Source of the DNA: JASLEW01 sp035544895
Lineage (GTDB): Bacteria; Acidobacteriota; Thermoanaerobaculia; Multivoradales; UBA5704
Reading direction: 5' to 3'
Assembly (NCBI GenBank): GCA_035544895.1
Contig: DASZZM010000092.1
Span: forward strand, 1-64,000
DNA: 64,000 nucleotides
Positions within the stretch are counted from its first letter, which is position 1; each line of letters begins with the position of its first letter. A program made the position numbers and the translations under genes. Shown in pieces: positions 7,413-15,228 of the stretch. Under the pieces are notes generated by a model that was given only the letters and a program-made list of their open reading frames with translations, had not been told where the DNA came from and ran no database searches.

Positions 7413-8426
7413 ATGAGCCAAGGCATGAGAGACGAGCACGACCGCGCGCACGCGGAGGTCGGCGATTGGCTTGCCGGGTGCGGCTTTCACCTGCGAGAGC
7501 TCGTGCCGCTTCCCGGCGACGTTTCGCCGCGACGTTACGCTCGGCTGGTGGCCAGGGATCGGAGCACCGCCATCCTCGCCACCTACCCGCCCGAAATCCA
7601 CGCCGTCTGTCGACGCTTCCTGCGCACGACCGAGATCCTTGCCACCGCCGGCATCGCGGTGCCGCGCGTCCTCGCCGCCGCCTGCGAGCGCGGCTGGATG
7701 CTGCTCGAAGATCTCGGGTCACAAACGCTGGCGGACCTGAAGGAGCTGCCCTGGAGCGAGACCTCCGCCTACTTCGACGACGCGTCCGCGCTGGCCGGCC
7801 GCATCGCGCGTCTCCCTGCCGAAGCGCTGCGCGAGCTGAACCCGCCGCTGGGACGCGAGTTGCTGGAGCGCGAGCTCGCCCAGACCTGGGAGTTTTTTCT
7901 CGAGCCGCAAGGACTGGTCGGCGAGCGCTCCCTGGCGGCTGACCTCTCCGTCATCCTCGATTCGCTCTGCGCCGGCCTGGCGGCCGGGCCCCAGGTTCCC
8001 TGCCATCGCGATTTCATGGCGAGGAACCTGATGCCCTGCCGCGCGGGGAAGGTGGCGGTGCTCGACCACCAGGACCTGCGGCTGGGCCCATCCGCCTACG
8101 ATCTGGCGTCGTTGCTCAACGACACGCTGTTCCCTCCGGCCGAGCTCGAAGAGAGATTGCTGGCCGGCTCCGCGTTCGTGGCCGACAGGACCTGCTATCA
8201 CCGCGCCGCGGCACAGCGCACCCTCAAGGCGGTGGGCACCTACGCGGCCTTCGCCCGCAAGGGATCGTGCCGCCATCTGCCGCTGATCGCTCCGACGCTG
8301 CGCCGCTTCGTGAGCCATCTCGCGCGCCTGCCCGAGAGCGCAGCCCTGGCCGCCGACCTGGACCGCGCCTGGGCGCCCGCGCTGTCTTCATTACCCGGGG
8401 ACGGGCGACAGCAGGCGATCTGCTAG
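7413..8426 (+). CDS. AmgK-like sugar kinase (aminoglycoside phosphotransferase fold)
   Basis: The 337-residue product has the APH/choline-kinase fold. The catalytic loop is CHRDFMARNLM, with D200 as the likely base and N205 a metal ligand. D218 in VLDHQDLRLGPSAYDLASLL is the magnesium-binding Asp. This version of the motif, with DLASLLND downstream, is typical of AmgK, the anomeric N-acetylmuramate/N-acetylglucosamine kinase of cell-wall recycling, rather than of drug-resistance enzymes. Nearby cell-wall genes (lytic transglycosylase, LysM protein) fit that role. A partner MurU-type nucleotidyltransferase is not in the window, so substrate is inferred. Confidence 0.75.
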   Translation: MSQGMRDEHDRAHAEVGDWLAGCGFHLRELVPLPGDVSPRRYARLVARDRSTAILATYPPEIHAVCRRFLRTTEILATAGIAVPRVLAAACERGWMLLEDLGSQTLADLKELPWSETSAYFDDASALAGRIARLPAEALRELNPPLGRELLERELAQTWEFFLEPQGLVGERSLAADLSVILDSLCAGLAAGPQVPCHRDFMARNLMPCRAGKVAVLDHQDLRLGPSAYDLASLLNDTLFPPAELEERLLAGSAFVADRTCYHRAAAQRTLKAVGTYAAFARKGSCRHLPLIAPTLRRFVSHLARLPESAALAADLDRAWAPALSSLPGDGRQQAIC

Positions 8427-8468
8427 ACTGGAAGGGGTCGGTCGAACGGACCTCGTGGAGAACTGGTC

Positions 8469-8687
8469 ATGCTTCCTGGATTCCCAGTAGAACTGCTGCC
8501 GGCCGCCCTCATCATCAGCTTCAACGACCTGCTCATCATCGCCATCATCATCGTCGTCCTGTTCGGATCGACGCGCCTGCCGGCTCTGGGCAAGGGCCTC
8601 GGGGAAGGCATCCGCAACTTCAAGAAGGGCCTGCAGGGCGGCGGCCACGACGAGCCCCCGGAGCAACTCGACAAGAAGCGCGAATGA
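8469..8687 (+). CDS. tatA: Twin-arginine translocase subunit TatA/TatE
   Basis: TatA forms the membrane pore of the Tat pathway, which exports folded proteins. The 72-residue product has one N-terminal membrane helix (LLIIAIIIVVLFG), a short hinge, and the amphipathic helix with the family motif FGSTRLPALGKGLGEGIRNF. A charged tail (PPEQLDKKRE) follows. A GGAGAAC ribosome site lies 6 nt before the ATG. It sits 42 bp after the kinase gene and could be co-transcribed with it. TatB and TatC are not in this window. Confidence 0.93.
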   Translation: MLPGFPVELLPAALIISFNDLLIIAIIIVVLFGSTRLPALGKGLGEGIRNFKKGLQGGGHDEPPEQLDKKRE

Positions 8688-8693
8688 GGCAGC

Positions 8694-9467
8694 TCACCTG
8701 CCGCGCTCGCTTCGCCCTTCGCCGGCCGACCCACGTTGCACGGCAGGTCCTCGGGCGACGAGAGCGAGCGACCTGCTGGCCACCTTCCGCTTGTGCTCCG
8801 CGTAGCGGGTCAGCACTCTCTTGACGAAGTCCCGGGTCTCGCGGTAGGGCGGTACGCCGCCGAAGCGGAGGACCACCTCGGGGCCGGCATTGTACGCCGC
8901 GACGGCGAGCTCCGGCCGGTGGCCGAAGCGCTCGAGCAAACCGCCCAGGTAGCGGCAGCCCGCATCCAGGTTGATGGAAGGATCGAGAAGGTTGCTCGCC
9001 CCGTAATCCGCGCCGGTCGAGGGGAGGATCTGCATCAGTCCCTCGGCCCCGCTTGGCGAGACCGCGTTCGGAATGAACCCCGACTCGGCCTCCACCACCG
9101 CGGCCAGCAGCAGGCCGTCCACGCGATTGCGCTCCGCCGTCTTCGCCATCATCCGGCCGTATGGCAGTTTGCACAGCACGTCGCGCTGGGCCGCCAGGCT
9201 CGCCGGGCTCGGTTCGGCAAACAAGCTGAACCGTCGCGGCGTGGAGCCGAGCGCCGCGCTGAGATCACCGGGACTCACGACTCGCAGATCGGTGGTCGCG
9301 CCTTCCGCCAGCCAAGCCGCGAGATCCTCTCTGGCCAGGCTCTCCTCGGCCGGTGGAAAAGGCAGGCGGGAGTCGGGTTCGGCAATGTCGGACGGGACGG
9401 GTTGGGGAGAGATGACCAGCAGCAGGAAAAGCGCCAACGCGACTGCATGGCGTTCGATCTTCGTCAT
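8694..9467 (-). CDS. Secreted lytic transglycosylase (SLT domain)
   Basis: This enzyme cleaves the MurNAc-GlcNAc bond of peptidoglycan, leaving a 1,6-anhydro end. The ATG at 9467 follows a clear AGGAG and starts a signal peptide (MTKIERHAVALALFLLLVIS), so it was preferred over an upstream start. The Slt70-type domain covers roughly residues 105-225: catalytic E128 in VVEAESGF, GAEGLMQILP, and AVAAYNAGPEVV. A basic C-terminal tail follows. Length (257) suits the soluble Slt/MltC-like class. It converges with tatA, ending 6 bp from it. Confidence 0.9.
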   Translation of the reverse strand: MTKIERHAVALALFLLLVISPQPVPSDIAEPDSRLPFPPAEESLAREDLAAWLAEGATTDLRVVSPGDLSAALGSTPRRFSLFAEPSPASLAAQRDVLCKLPYGRMMAKTAERNRVDGLLLAAVVEAESGFIPNAVSPSGAEGLMQILPSTGADYGASNLLDPSINLDAGCRYLGGLLERFGHRPELAVAAYNAGPEVVLRFGGVPPYRETRDFVKRVLTRYAEHKRKVASRSLALVARGPAVQRGSAGEGRSERGR

Positions 9468-9691
9468 AGTTCTCCTCTTGCTCGCATCTCGGCAGCTCGA
9501 CATGAGCACGACCCCCAAGCCAAACCGGCCCTGGCCACGTCGAATGCTCCAATGCGTACAAGCCATCCCCCGAGGAGCTGGGATGGCTCTTCACTAATTC
9601 TGCTCAAGAGTTATGCGATTCTTGTGCCAGACTGACCTTCTCGCTGGCGTGAACCGGGCGTGGTATTGGCGCCAGGGCGCGCCCGGTCTTC
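9468..9691. other. Intergenic region
   Basis: This stretch lies between the starts and ends of two minus-strand genes. It contains the promoter area of the transglycosylase and a locally AT-richer segment near 9590-9635. No gene, RNA or confident promoter pair was recognised. Confidence 0.3.
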
Positions 9692-9973
9692 TCAGGAGCT
9701 CGGCATCGTCAAGTGCTTGCGGCGCGCCTGCCTGCGGCCAGGCAGATCGTAATCCTCCGAACCGATGCCCAGGTCCGAGACCTTGTTGCGGAGTGTGTTG
9801 CGGTGCACGCCGAGGGACTTCGCCGAACGGCAGAAATTGCCCCGGTTCGATTTCAGCGATGCGACGATGAACTGCCGCTCGAACTCCCGCCTGGCCTGCT
9901 CCAGCGTCAGGCCTCGGCGCACCAGCTCATCGACGATTTGGTAGAGACGTCCGTTGAGATTCTGTTCGGCCAA
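9692..9973 (-). CDS. Fis-type helix-turn-helix regulator
   Basis: The product is about 93 residues. It carries a C-terminal Fis-family HTH (IVASLKSNRGNFCRSAKSLG then VHRNTLRNKV), the fold also found at the end of NtrC-type activators. The N-terminal part (NGRLYQIVDELVRRGLTLEQ, then ARREFERQF) is helical. A TTG start at 9973 gives the compact family length; an upstream GTG at 10030 would add 19 residues without obvious homology. It lies 83 bp downstream of the LysM gene, on the same strand. Probably a small nucleoid-associated or global regulator; the targets are unknown. Confidence 0.8.
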   Translation of the reverse strand: MAEQNLNGRLYQIVDELVRRGLTLEQARREFERQFIVASLKSNRGNFCRSAKSLGVHRNTLRNKVSDLGIGSEDYDLPGRRQARRKHLTMPSS

Positions 9974-10056
9974 GGGAGCCCCCGCAGAAAAGCCACGAAA
10001 AAGACGAGCCCCTAGCCTACCACAGGACACGCGCAGGAGACCCTGGCGGCAGGCTG

Positions 10057-11262
10057 TTACTTCGGGTCCAGCCGGTCTCCCACGTAGATGGGATACCTGG
10101 ACTCGGTGATCTTGGCGAGAGCGGACCTCTTCTGTACCGACAGCACGGCCAGCTCCCCGAGAACGATCGGCGGCAGGCCCGGGCGGTTCATCCGGTAGAT
10201 GGTGAAGACATCCCCGGGCGTGAGCTCCTGATCAGCCCCGCGGTCGATGAACACCATGTGGTCCTGGCCGAGCGTCACGATGTCGTCACGGGCGAAGAGG
10301 ATGACCGGCGCATCCTTCAGCTTCTCGACGGTCGCCGGCAGGTTCACCGGCCGCATGCCGGTAGGCCGGCCCAGGGGCACCGGCTCGGGCTCGAAAGGCA
10401 GCAGGCGCGCTCCCACCCGGATGGCGTCGCAGGAGTGCACGATCTCGGCGATCGCGCCGCTCTCCTGGACCGAGAGCACGCGAAGGCGGCCCAGATACTG
10501 GTAGTAGCGGCCGAACACGCCACGCTGGACCGGATGCACGACCTCGCGGCGGCTGGCCACGATGGTCAACAGCTTGCCCGCGGCGAGGCCTTGCGTCTGG
10601 CCGCCGCCGATATAGACGATGTCGCCGGTCGACAGGTCGAACTTGGCCGTCTCGGCCACTCCATAGATGCCGATCGGAGTCTTGCCGCTGTCGCCGATCA
10701 GCTTGGGGGTGAGCACCTCGTACTCGGAGCCCACGATGGCATAAGGGAACGCCTCGTCGCGGTCGCCGATGAAGCCGCTGCAGTAGATGTCGCTCTCGGC
10801 GCCCAGGGGCACCGGCGGCTTGGCGGCCATCCCCATGCCCGTCGCGCCCTTCTCGGCCGCGGGAGCTTCTGGCTCCGGGGCGGATTGCGGGGGCGCCAGG
10901 GCTGGAGAGCCGGCCGCGCCGACCGCGCTGACTGCAGCAAGGCTCTCGACCGGAGCCACCTTGATGCCGGTGACCAGCGGATCGCCCGGATAGATCCAGT
11001 GGGCATCCCTGATGTACTGGTTCTTCTCCCAGAGCTGCGGCCACAGGTACGGATTACCGTAGTAGCGCCTGGCCAGATCCCACAGTGTGTCGCCGCGGAC
11101 GATGGTGTAGGTCTGAGTCCCTGCGTCCGGTGCGGGCGGGTTCCAGGCTGTCCAGTGATCGCCTTCGAGATGGAGGTTGTGCGGCGGCCGGTCCGCCCCG
11201 CGCAATGCGCCGAGCGGCAAAAGCAGAGTCGCGAGGATGAAACCTGAAAGCCGCACTCTCAT
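10057..11262 (-). CDS. Secreted LysM-domain protein
   Basis: The 401-residue product begins with a signal peptide (MRVRLSGFILATLLLPLGAL) and has one LysM near residues 50-100 (YTIVRGDTLWDLARRYYGN, then YLWPQLWEKN and IYPGDPL), so it should bind peptidoglycan in the periplasm. An Ala/Pro/Glu-rich linker follows. The rest has beta-rich segments with repeated GDxVYIGGGQT, LLTIVASRREV and GDVFTIYRM units, as in LysM proteins of unknown enzymatic role. No catalytic motif was found. A candidate promoter with a perfect TTGACA lies upstream at 11308-11336. Confidence 0.85.
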   Translation of the reverse strand: MRVRLSGFILATLLLPLGALRGADRPPHNLHLEGDHWTAWNPPAPDAGTQTYTIVRGDTLWDLARRYYGNPYLWPQLWEKNQYIRDAHWIYPGDPLVTGIKVAPVESLAAVSAVGAAGSPALAPPQSAPEPEAPAAEKGATGMGMAAKPPVPLGAESDIYCSGFIGDRDEAFPYAIVGSEYEVLTPKLIGDSGKTPIGIYGVAETAKFDLSTGDIVYIGGGQTQGLAAGKLLTIVASRREVVHPVQRGVFGRYYQYLGRLRVLSVQESGAIAEIVHSCDAIRVGARLLPFEPEPVPLGRPTGMRPVNLPATVEKLKDAPVILFARDDIVTLGQDHMVFIDRGADQELTPGDVFTIYRMNRPGLPPIVLGELAVLSVQKRSALAKITESRYPIYVGDRLDPK

Positions 11263-11307
11263 AGGGTCCCCTCAAACGACCGAGGAATAGTGAAGTCTCT
11301 ATGCTTT

Positions 11308-11336
11308 AAGCTACAGTGCCGGCTTTCTCCTGTCAA
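11308..11336 (-). promoter_or_regulatory. Candidate sigma-70 promoter of the LysM gene
   Basis: On the minus strand a perfect -35 TTGACA (11336-11331) is followed by a 17-bp spacer and TAGCTT (11313-11308) as a weak -10. The transcript would start about 40 bp before the ATG at 11262. The region is AT-richer than its surroundings. Confidence 0.45.
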
Positions 11337-11401
11337 GTTTATCGCAGGACACCTCAAGTGTTGCTTGAAGTTTCTAAGTGTCCCCCACCGGGTAGGGAGC
11401 A

Positions 11402-12487
11402 CTAGGGCAGCTTTGCCCGCCGCTCGTCGGCGACCGCGGCCACGGCAGTGCCGGGAAAACGGCGGATCACATCTTTGTAGCTTGCCCGCGCTCCCTCGAG
11501 GTCGCCCAGTCCCTCGAGCGACATTCCCGCCTTGAGCAGGGCATCCGGAGCCTTGCTGCCGTCCGGGTAACGCTCAACGGTTTCGCGAAACGCGGCCAGC
11601 GCACCCCGGAGGTCGCCGCGCGAATAGCGGCACTCGCCAATCCAGTACTGGGCGTTGTCGGCCAGCGCGCTCTTGGGGTTGGCCTGGAGGAAGCGCTGAA
11701 AGCTCGTCTCCGCATCGATAAAATGCTTCTGATGATAGAGGGTGTAGCCGCGGTCGTAGAGCGCCTGGATCGCCGGGGTAGGTGGCTCGGCCCCCGGCTG
11801 AGATTCCCCGCCCGCGGCTTTCGCGCCGCTCGCGCCGCTCGCGCCACCGGCGCCGCTGGCGACGCTGGCTCCAATCGTGCCGTGCGCCGGAGCCGCCGAG
11901 GGCGGCCGCCCTCCTCCAGGCGGCATCTCGATATCCGTCTCGCTGATTTCCGTCGCACCCGCCGTCGGCGGCGCCTCGGCGGCTCTCCGGGCCGGCGGGA
12001 GCTCCGCGGGCTTCGAGACCTCCGAGCTGGCGGCCCGCGGGCTCGGCGCGGCCGGCCGGGCGGGCTGGCCGGAAGGCGGCAGCGAGGCCGCCGGCGGGCT
12101 GGCGGGCGCCGCTGAGATCGCCATTCCTGCTTGAGGCGGCGCCGATTTGGCAGCGGACCGCTGGACGGGAGCCGAGCCCACGGGCTGGCGGCGGACCGGC
12201 GCCGACTTCGTCATCCGGTCCTGCGCGGCCCCCCGTGGCCCGGCATTCCCGGCGGACGGCGACGAGGTCCCGGCCAGGCGCGTCTCCAGATCGGCGACCT
12301 GTTGCCGCAACCGGGCCAGCTCGACCTCGCTGACCGCGGCTTTGCGCTGCAGCTCGAGGACCCGCGCCTGCAACTCGCGAATCTGGTCCTCCGGCGTGGG
12401 ATCGGAACGGCTCCCCATGCTCGCGCAGCCGGCGCCGAGCAGCAGGACACCCGACAGGAGCAGCGGCGAAAGGCTGCGACGAATCAT
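11402..12487 (-). CDS. CpoB/YbgF-like lipoprotein with coiled coil and TPR
   Basis: CpoB-type proteins sit in the periplasm and link outer-membrane constriction (Tol-Pal) with peptidoglycan synthesis. The product has a lipoprotein signal (LLSGVLLLGAGC, lipobox Cys at residue 20) and a coiled coil at about 35-75 (QIRELQARVLELQ). A long Pro/Ala/Gly linker follows. The C-terminal TPR domain (ALYDRGYTLYHQKHFIDAET, ADNAQYWIGECRYSRGDL) spans about residues 240-360. The linker is unusually long and rich in short Gly-Ala repeats (GASGASGAKAAG). Its ATG overlaps the bamD stop by 4 nt, so the two are translationally coupled. Confidence 0.85.
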   Translation of the reverse strand: MIRRSLSPLLLSGVLLLGAGCASMGSRSDPTPEDQIRELQARVLELQRKAAVSEVELARLRQQVADLETRLAGTSSPSAGNAGPRGAAQDRMTKSAPVRRQPVGSAPVQRSAAKSAPPQAGMAISAAPASPPAASLPPSGQPARPAAPSPRAASSEVSKPAELPPARRAAEAPPTAGATEISETDIEMPPGGGRPPSAAPAHGTIGASVASGAGGASGASGAKAAGGESQPGAEPPTPAIQALYDRGYTLYHQKHFIDAETSFQRFLQANPKSALADNAQYWIGECRYSRGDLRGALAAFRETVERYPDGSKAPDALLKAGMSLEGLGDLEGARASYKDVIRRFPGTAVAAVADERRAKLP

Positions 12488-13281
12488 AGCCCGGCCTTTC
12501 CTTCCGGGATCTCCCGGAGCAGCGGGCTCTTCGGGTACTCGGTGCGCAGCCGCTCGAAGGCTTTGCGGGCCTCGTCGGACTTCCGCATCTGCGCGTACGC
12601 GATTCCCAGGTTGTAGATGACCTTGTCTTTATCCGGATACTTGGGATAGGTTTGGAGCAGATACTCGAAGCGCTGGACCGCCGCGCCAGGGACTCCGTAA
12701 CGCAGGTAGAACCGTCCGATCAGGAACTCGTGCTCGGCCAGCTTGGCTGCCACGGCGCCGGCCTGCTCCTGGGCATGGGCCGCGTACTCGCTGGCCGGGT
12801 AGAGCCGGACCAGGTCCAGGAAGGCTTCGAGCGCCTTCCTGGTCACGGTCTGATCGCGGTCCGGCCGCTCCATGCGCTTGCTCAAGCTGTTGGCGATCTG
12901 GAACTGCACGTATGCCGCTTGCTCGCTGGTGGGAAAGCGGTTCAGGTAGTCGCGATACTTGGCCTCCGCCTGCACGTAGTTCGCGGAGCCCCCTTCCAGG
13001 TAGTAGGTGTCGGCGGCGAGCAGCAGGCTCTCCCGGCCGATCTTGGAATTCGGCTCGACCTCGAAGGCGTGCGAGAAATAGGGCCTGGCCCGAGAGTACT
13101 TCTCCTTGGCCAGCCACTGCTTGCCCTGAACGAGCGACTCCTCGGCCGAAAGCCGCAGGACCGGGTCCGCGGGCTTGCCTCCACCACCATGGCAGCCGCT
13201 GAGCGCCAGGGCGCCCAAACAAGCAAGACTGGCCAGGCGGACCAGCGCGGCGCACGGCGACAAAGGCCAGATCTTCTTCAT
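12484..13281 (-). CDS. bamD: Outer membrane assembly lipoprotein BamD
   Basis: BamD is the essential lipoprotein of the BAM complex that inserts beta-barrel proteins into the outer membrane. The ATG at 13281 starts a lipoprotein signal (ending LGALALSGC), so the acylated Cys is near residue 29. Tandem TPRs follow: YSRARPYFSHAFEVEPNSKI, YVQAEAKYRDYLNRFP, YPASEYAAHAQEQAGAVAAK and KDKVIYNLGIAYAQM. Length is 265 residues, normal for BamD. It is translationally coupled to the CpoB-like gene. Confidence 0.88.
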   Translation of the reverse strand: MKKIWPLSPCAALVRLASLACLGALALSGCHGGGGKPADPVLRLSAEESLVQGKQWLAKEKYSRARPYFSHAFEVEPNSKIGRESLLLAADTYYLEGGSANYVQAEAKYRDYLNRFPTSEQAAYVQFQIANSLSKRMERPDRDQTVTRKALEAFLDLVRLYPASEYAAHAQEQAGAVAAKLAEHEFLIGRFYLRYGVPGAAVQRFEYLLQTYPKYPDKDKVIYNLGIAYAQMRKSDEARKAFERLRTEYPKSPLLREIPEGKAGL

Positions 13282-13390
13282 AGGCTCTCCAGGGCTCGGC
13301 GGGCCGGGGCGACGGAGCAACGCGCGCGCCTGGGGACCCCGACCGGCCGCTCTACATGTTACCGCGAACCGCGATCGACGGGAGAACTGG

Positions 13391-14134
13391 TCATGGCTCG
13401 CCCTCTGCCGTGGCCACCACCAGCGAGACCGGGTCGCCGCGGGTCAACGGATGGCCGGGAAGCGGGAACTGCCGCAAGATCACTCCCGCCGCCACCCCTT
13501 CGTAGCGCTCGAATTTGACGCTGCCGAAACGAAAACCTCGGCGCTCGAAGAAGGGGCGCACCACGTCGTAATGGCGATACACCAGGTCCGGCATGAGATA
13601 CCTCTCGCCCGTCGCCGTCATCGCCAGCAGCAGGTCCACCGTGGTGGCGGGAGCGACCGAGAAGCCGGGATCGGGATCCTGTTCCAGCACCGAGCCGGCC
13701 GGACGCCGCGCCTCGAACGCGCCGAGGATGCTGCCTACCCCGAGCCCGAGCGCCGAAAGGGTAACCTGCGCCGCGGGCAGCGCCTTGCCCGCGAGGTTGG
13801 GGACTTCGACCCGCCGCGGGCCCAGCGAGAGGACGAGCTCCACGCCGCTCCCCCGCTTGACGAACGTGCGGGCGTCCGGACTCTGACGGACCACGTGCCC
13901 GATCGGGATCTTGTCGTCGTAGCGTCCGGGATGGCTCACCTGGCGCAAGGCGAGCCCGCGGTCGGCGAGCAGGTTGGCGGCGTCGGTCCGCGACAGCCCC
14001 GTCACCTGGGGCACTGCAATGACGCCGCTGCGCACGAAGGAGCTGAAGGCGAAGTAGCCCGCCAGGATGAAAACGACCACGACGAGCAGCAGGTAAGCGA
14101 CGAATCCGAGCGCGTGCAGGAGCTTCCGCAGCAT
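13391..14134 (-). CDS. Membrane-anchored PASTA-domain protein
   Basis: The 247-residue product has one N-terminal membrane helix (YLLLVVVVFILAGYFAF) and about three PASTA repeats outside the membrane: VIAVPQVTGLSRTDAANLLA, VEVPNLAGKALPAAQVTLSA, and YLMPDLVYRHYDVVRPFFER. PASTA domains bind peptidoglycan fragments or muropeptides and usually sit on PBPs or Ser/Thr kinases; here no enzyme domain is attached. In acidobacterial genomes such stand-alone PASTA proteins are often near fmt/def or rRNA methyltransferase genes, but none of those is adjacent here. The ATG at 14134 was chosen because it places the helix at the N-terminus. Confidence 0.85.
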   Translation of the reverse strand: MLRKLLHALGFVAYLLLVVVVFILAGYFAFSSFVRSGVIAVPQVTGLSRTDAANLLADRGLALRQVSHPGRYDDKIPIGHVVRQSPDARTFVKRGSGVELVLSLGPRRVEVPNLAGKALPAAQVTLSALGLGVGSILGAFEARRPAGSVLEQDPDPGFSVAPATTVDLLLAMTATGERYLMPDLVYRHYDVVRPFFERRGFRFGSVKFERYEGVAAGVILRQFPLPGHPLTRGDPVSLVVATAEGEP

Positions 14135-14180
14135 GCCCGGCGAGTGTACCAAAGGGGGGCGCACGGCAGGCGGGCGACGC

Positions 14181-14186
14181 TAGAAT
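14181..14186 (+). promoter_or_regulatory. Candidate -10 box of nfo, leaderless type
   Basis: TAGAAT ends 7 nt before the nfo ATG at 14194. A start of transcription 6-7 nt downstream would fall on or next to the ATG, giving a leaderless mRNA. There is no ribosome site between. No matching -35 was found at 16-18 bp. Confidence 0.45.
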
Positions 14187-14193
14187 CACCACC

Positions 14194-15084
14194 ATGAAAT
14201 TCAAGCCTGTCTTGGGCGCGCATGTCTCGGTGGCCGGCGGCGTCGCCTCGGCCTTCGGGCGCGCCGCGCGGCTCGGCTGCGATGCCATCCAGATCTTCGT
14301 CAAGAACGCCAACCAGTGGCGGGCCAAGCCGCTCGAGCACGCGGAAGCGGCCGCCTTCCGGCAGGCCCACGCCGCCAGCGCGGTCGGAGTCGTGGTGGCG
14401 CACGCCTCCTATCTGATCAATCTGGCCGCCGGCGACGGGCTCGTTCGCGAGAAATCGGCCGAAGCCCTGGCCGACGAGCTGGCGCGCTGCACGAAGCTTG
14501 GTCTCCGCGGTCTGGTCGTCCACCCTGGAGCGCATCTTGGAACCGGCGAAGAAACGGGCCTCGACCGCGCCGCCGCCGCGCTCGACCGCGTCCTGGCCGC
14601 GCTGCCCCGCGCCTCGTGCCGCCTCCTGCTCGAAAACACCGCCGGCCAGGGAAGCTGCCTCGGCTGCCGCCTCGAGCATCTCGCGGCGATCCGCGCCCGG
14701 CTGCCCGCGCCGCGCCGCCGGCGTGTGGGCTTCTGCATCGATACCTGCCACGCCTTCGCCGCCGGCTACCCCATCCACCATGCCGCCGGCTGGAAAGCCT
14801 TCATGGCCGAGGTCGAGGCGCTCCTCGGCCTCGACGCCCTTGCCTGCATCCACCTCAACGACTCGCTCCGCCCCTTCGCCTCGCGCCGCGACCGCCACGC
14901 CCACATCGGCGACGGCCAGATCGGCCTCGACGCCTTCGCCCGCTTCCTCGCCGAGCCGCGCCTCGCCGGCATCCCGATGATTCTCGAGACCGACCCCGGC
15001 AACGACCAGGAAGGCCACGCCCGCGACCTCGCCGTCCTCCGCGGCCTCACCCTCCCCGCCCGGCGCCGATCGTCGAAGAGATAA
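14194..15084 (+). CDS. nfo: Deoxyribonuclease IV (AP endonuclease)
   Basis: Endonuclease IV cuts the DNA backbone at abasic sites in base-excision repair and binds three zinc ions. Family blocks are present in order: LGAHVSVAGGV at residue 8, DAIQIFVKNANQW, VVAHASYLINLA, LVVHPGAH, LLENTAGQG, GFCIDTCHAFAAGY, CIHLNDS, HAHIGDGQIG and ILETDPG. All the usual His, Glu and Asp zinc ligands appear within these blocks. Length is 296, slightly longer than E. coli Nfo. It appears monocistronic and is followed by a family R repeat. Confidence 0.95.
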   Translation: MKFKPVLGAHVSVAGGVASAFGRAARLGCDAIQIFVKNANQWRAKPLEHAEAAAFRQAHAASAVGVVVAHASYLINLAAGDGLVREKSAEALADELARCTKLGLRGLVVHPGAHLGTGEETGLDRAAAALDRVLAALPRASCRLLLENTAGQGSCLGCRLEHLAAIRARLPAPRRRRVGFCIDTCHAFAAGYPIHHAAGWKAFMAEVEALLGLDALACIHLNDSLRPFASRRDRHAHIGDGQIGLDAFARFLAEPRLAGIPMILETDPGNDQEGHARDLAVLRGLTLPARRRSSKR

Positions 15085-15091
15085 GTCAGTA

Positions 15092-15225
15092 GTGCGTGAG
15101 AGGGCGGGGGCGTCCCCTTCCCCCCCGGAGGGGAGGGAAGGGGATCGAGGGGTTGCGGGGGGCGATCCAATAGATGCTTCGAGTAGTCCACCAGCGCCAC
15201 GTCGCAGCGCTGATTCGCCCTATGG
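15092..15225 (-). repeat. Family R palindromic repeat, copy A
   Basis: Read on the minus strand, this holds the family R signature: GATCGCCCCCCGCAACCCCT followed by a hairpin of CCCTCCCCTCC and GGGGGGGAAGGGG, then GACGCCCCCGCCC. The best-matched core is 15092-15177; weaker similarity to the upstream part of copies B and C continues to about 15225. It lies between the convergent ends of nfo and rseP. Confidence 0.85.
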
Positions 15226-15228
15226 GAT

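Noticed and set aside
6930..7601. Longer start (223 aa) for the hypothetical protein near rlmN
   Set aside because: The extra N-terminus is low complexity and overlaps the opposite-strand kinase start; ATG 7304 is better.
5889..8426. 845-codon open frame on the plus strand
   Set aside because: Its first two-thirds is antisense to rlmN and the small gene at 6930-7304 and is low complexity. Only the last 337 codons, from 7413, are the kinase.
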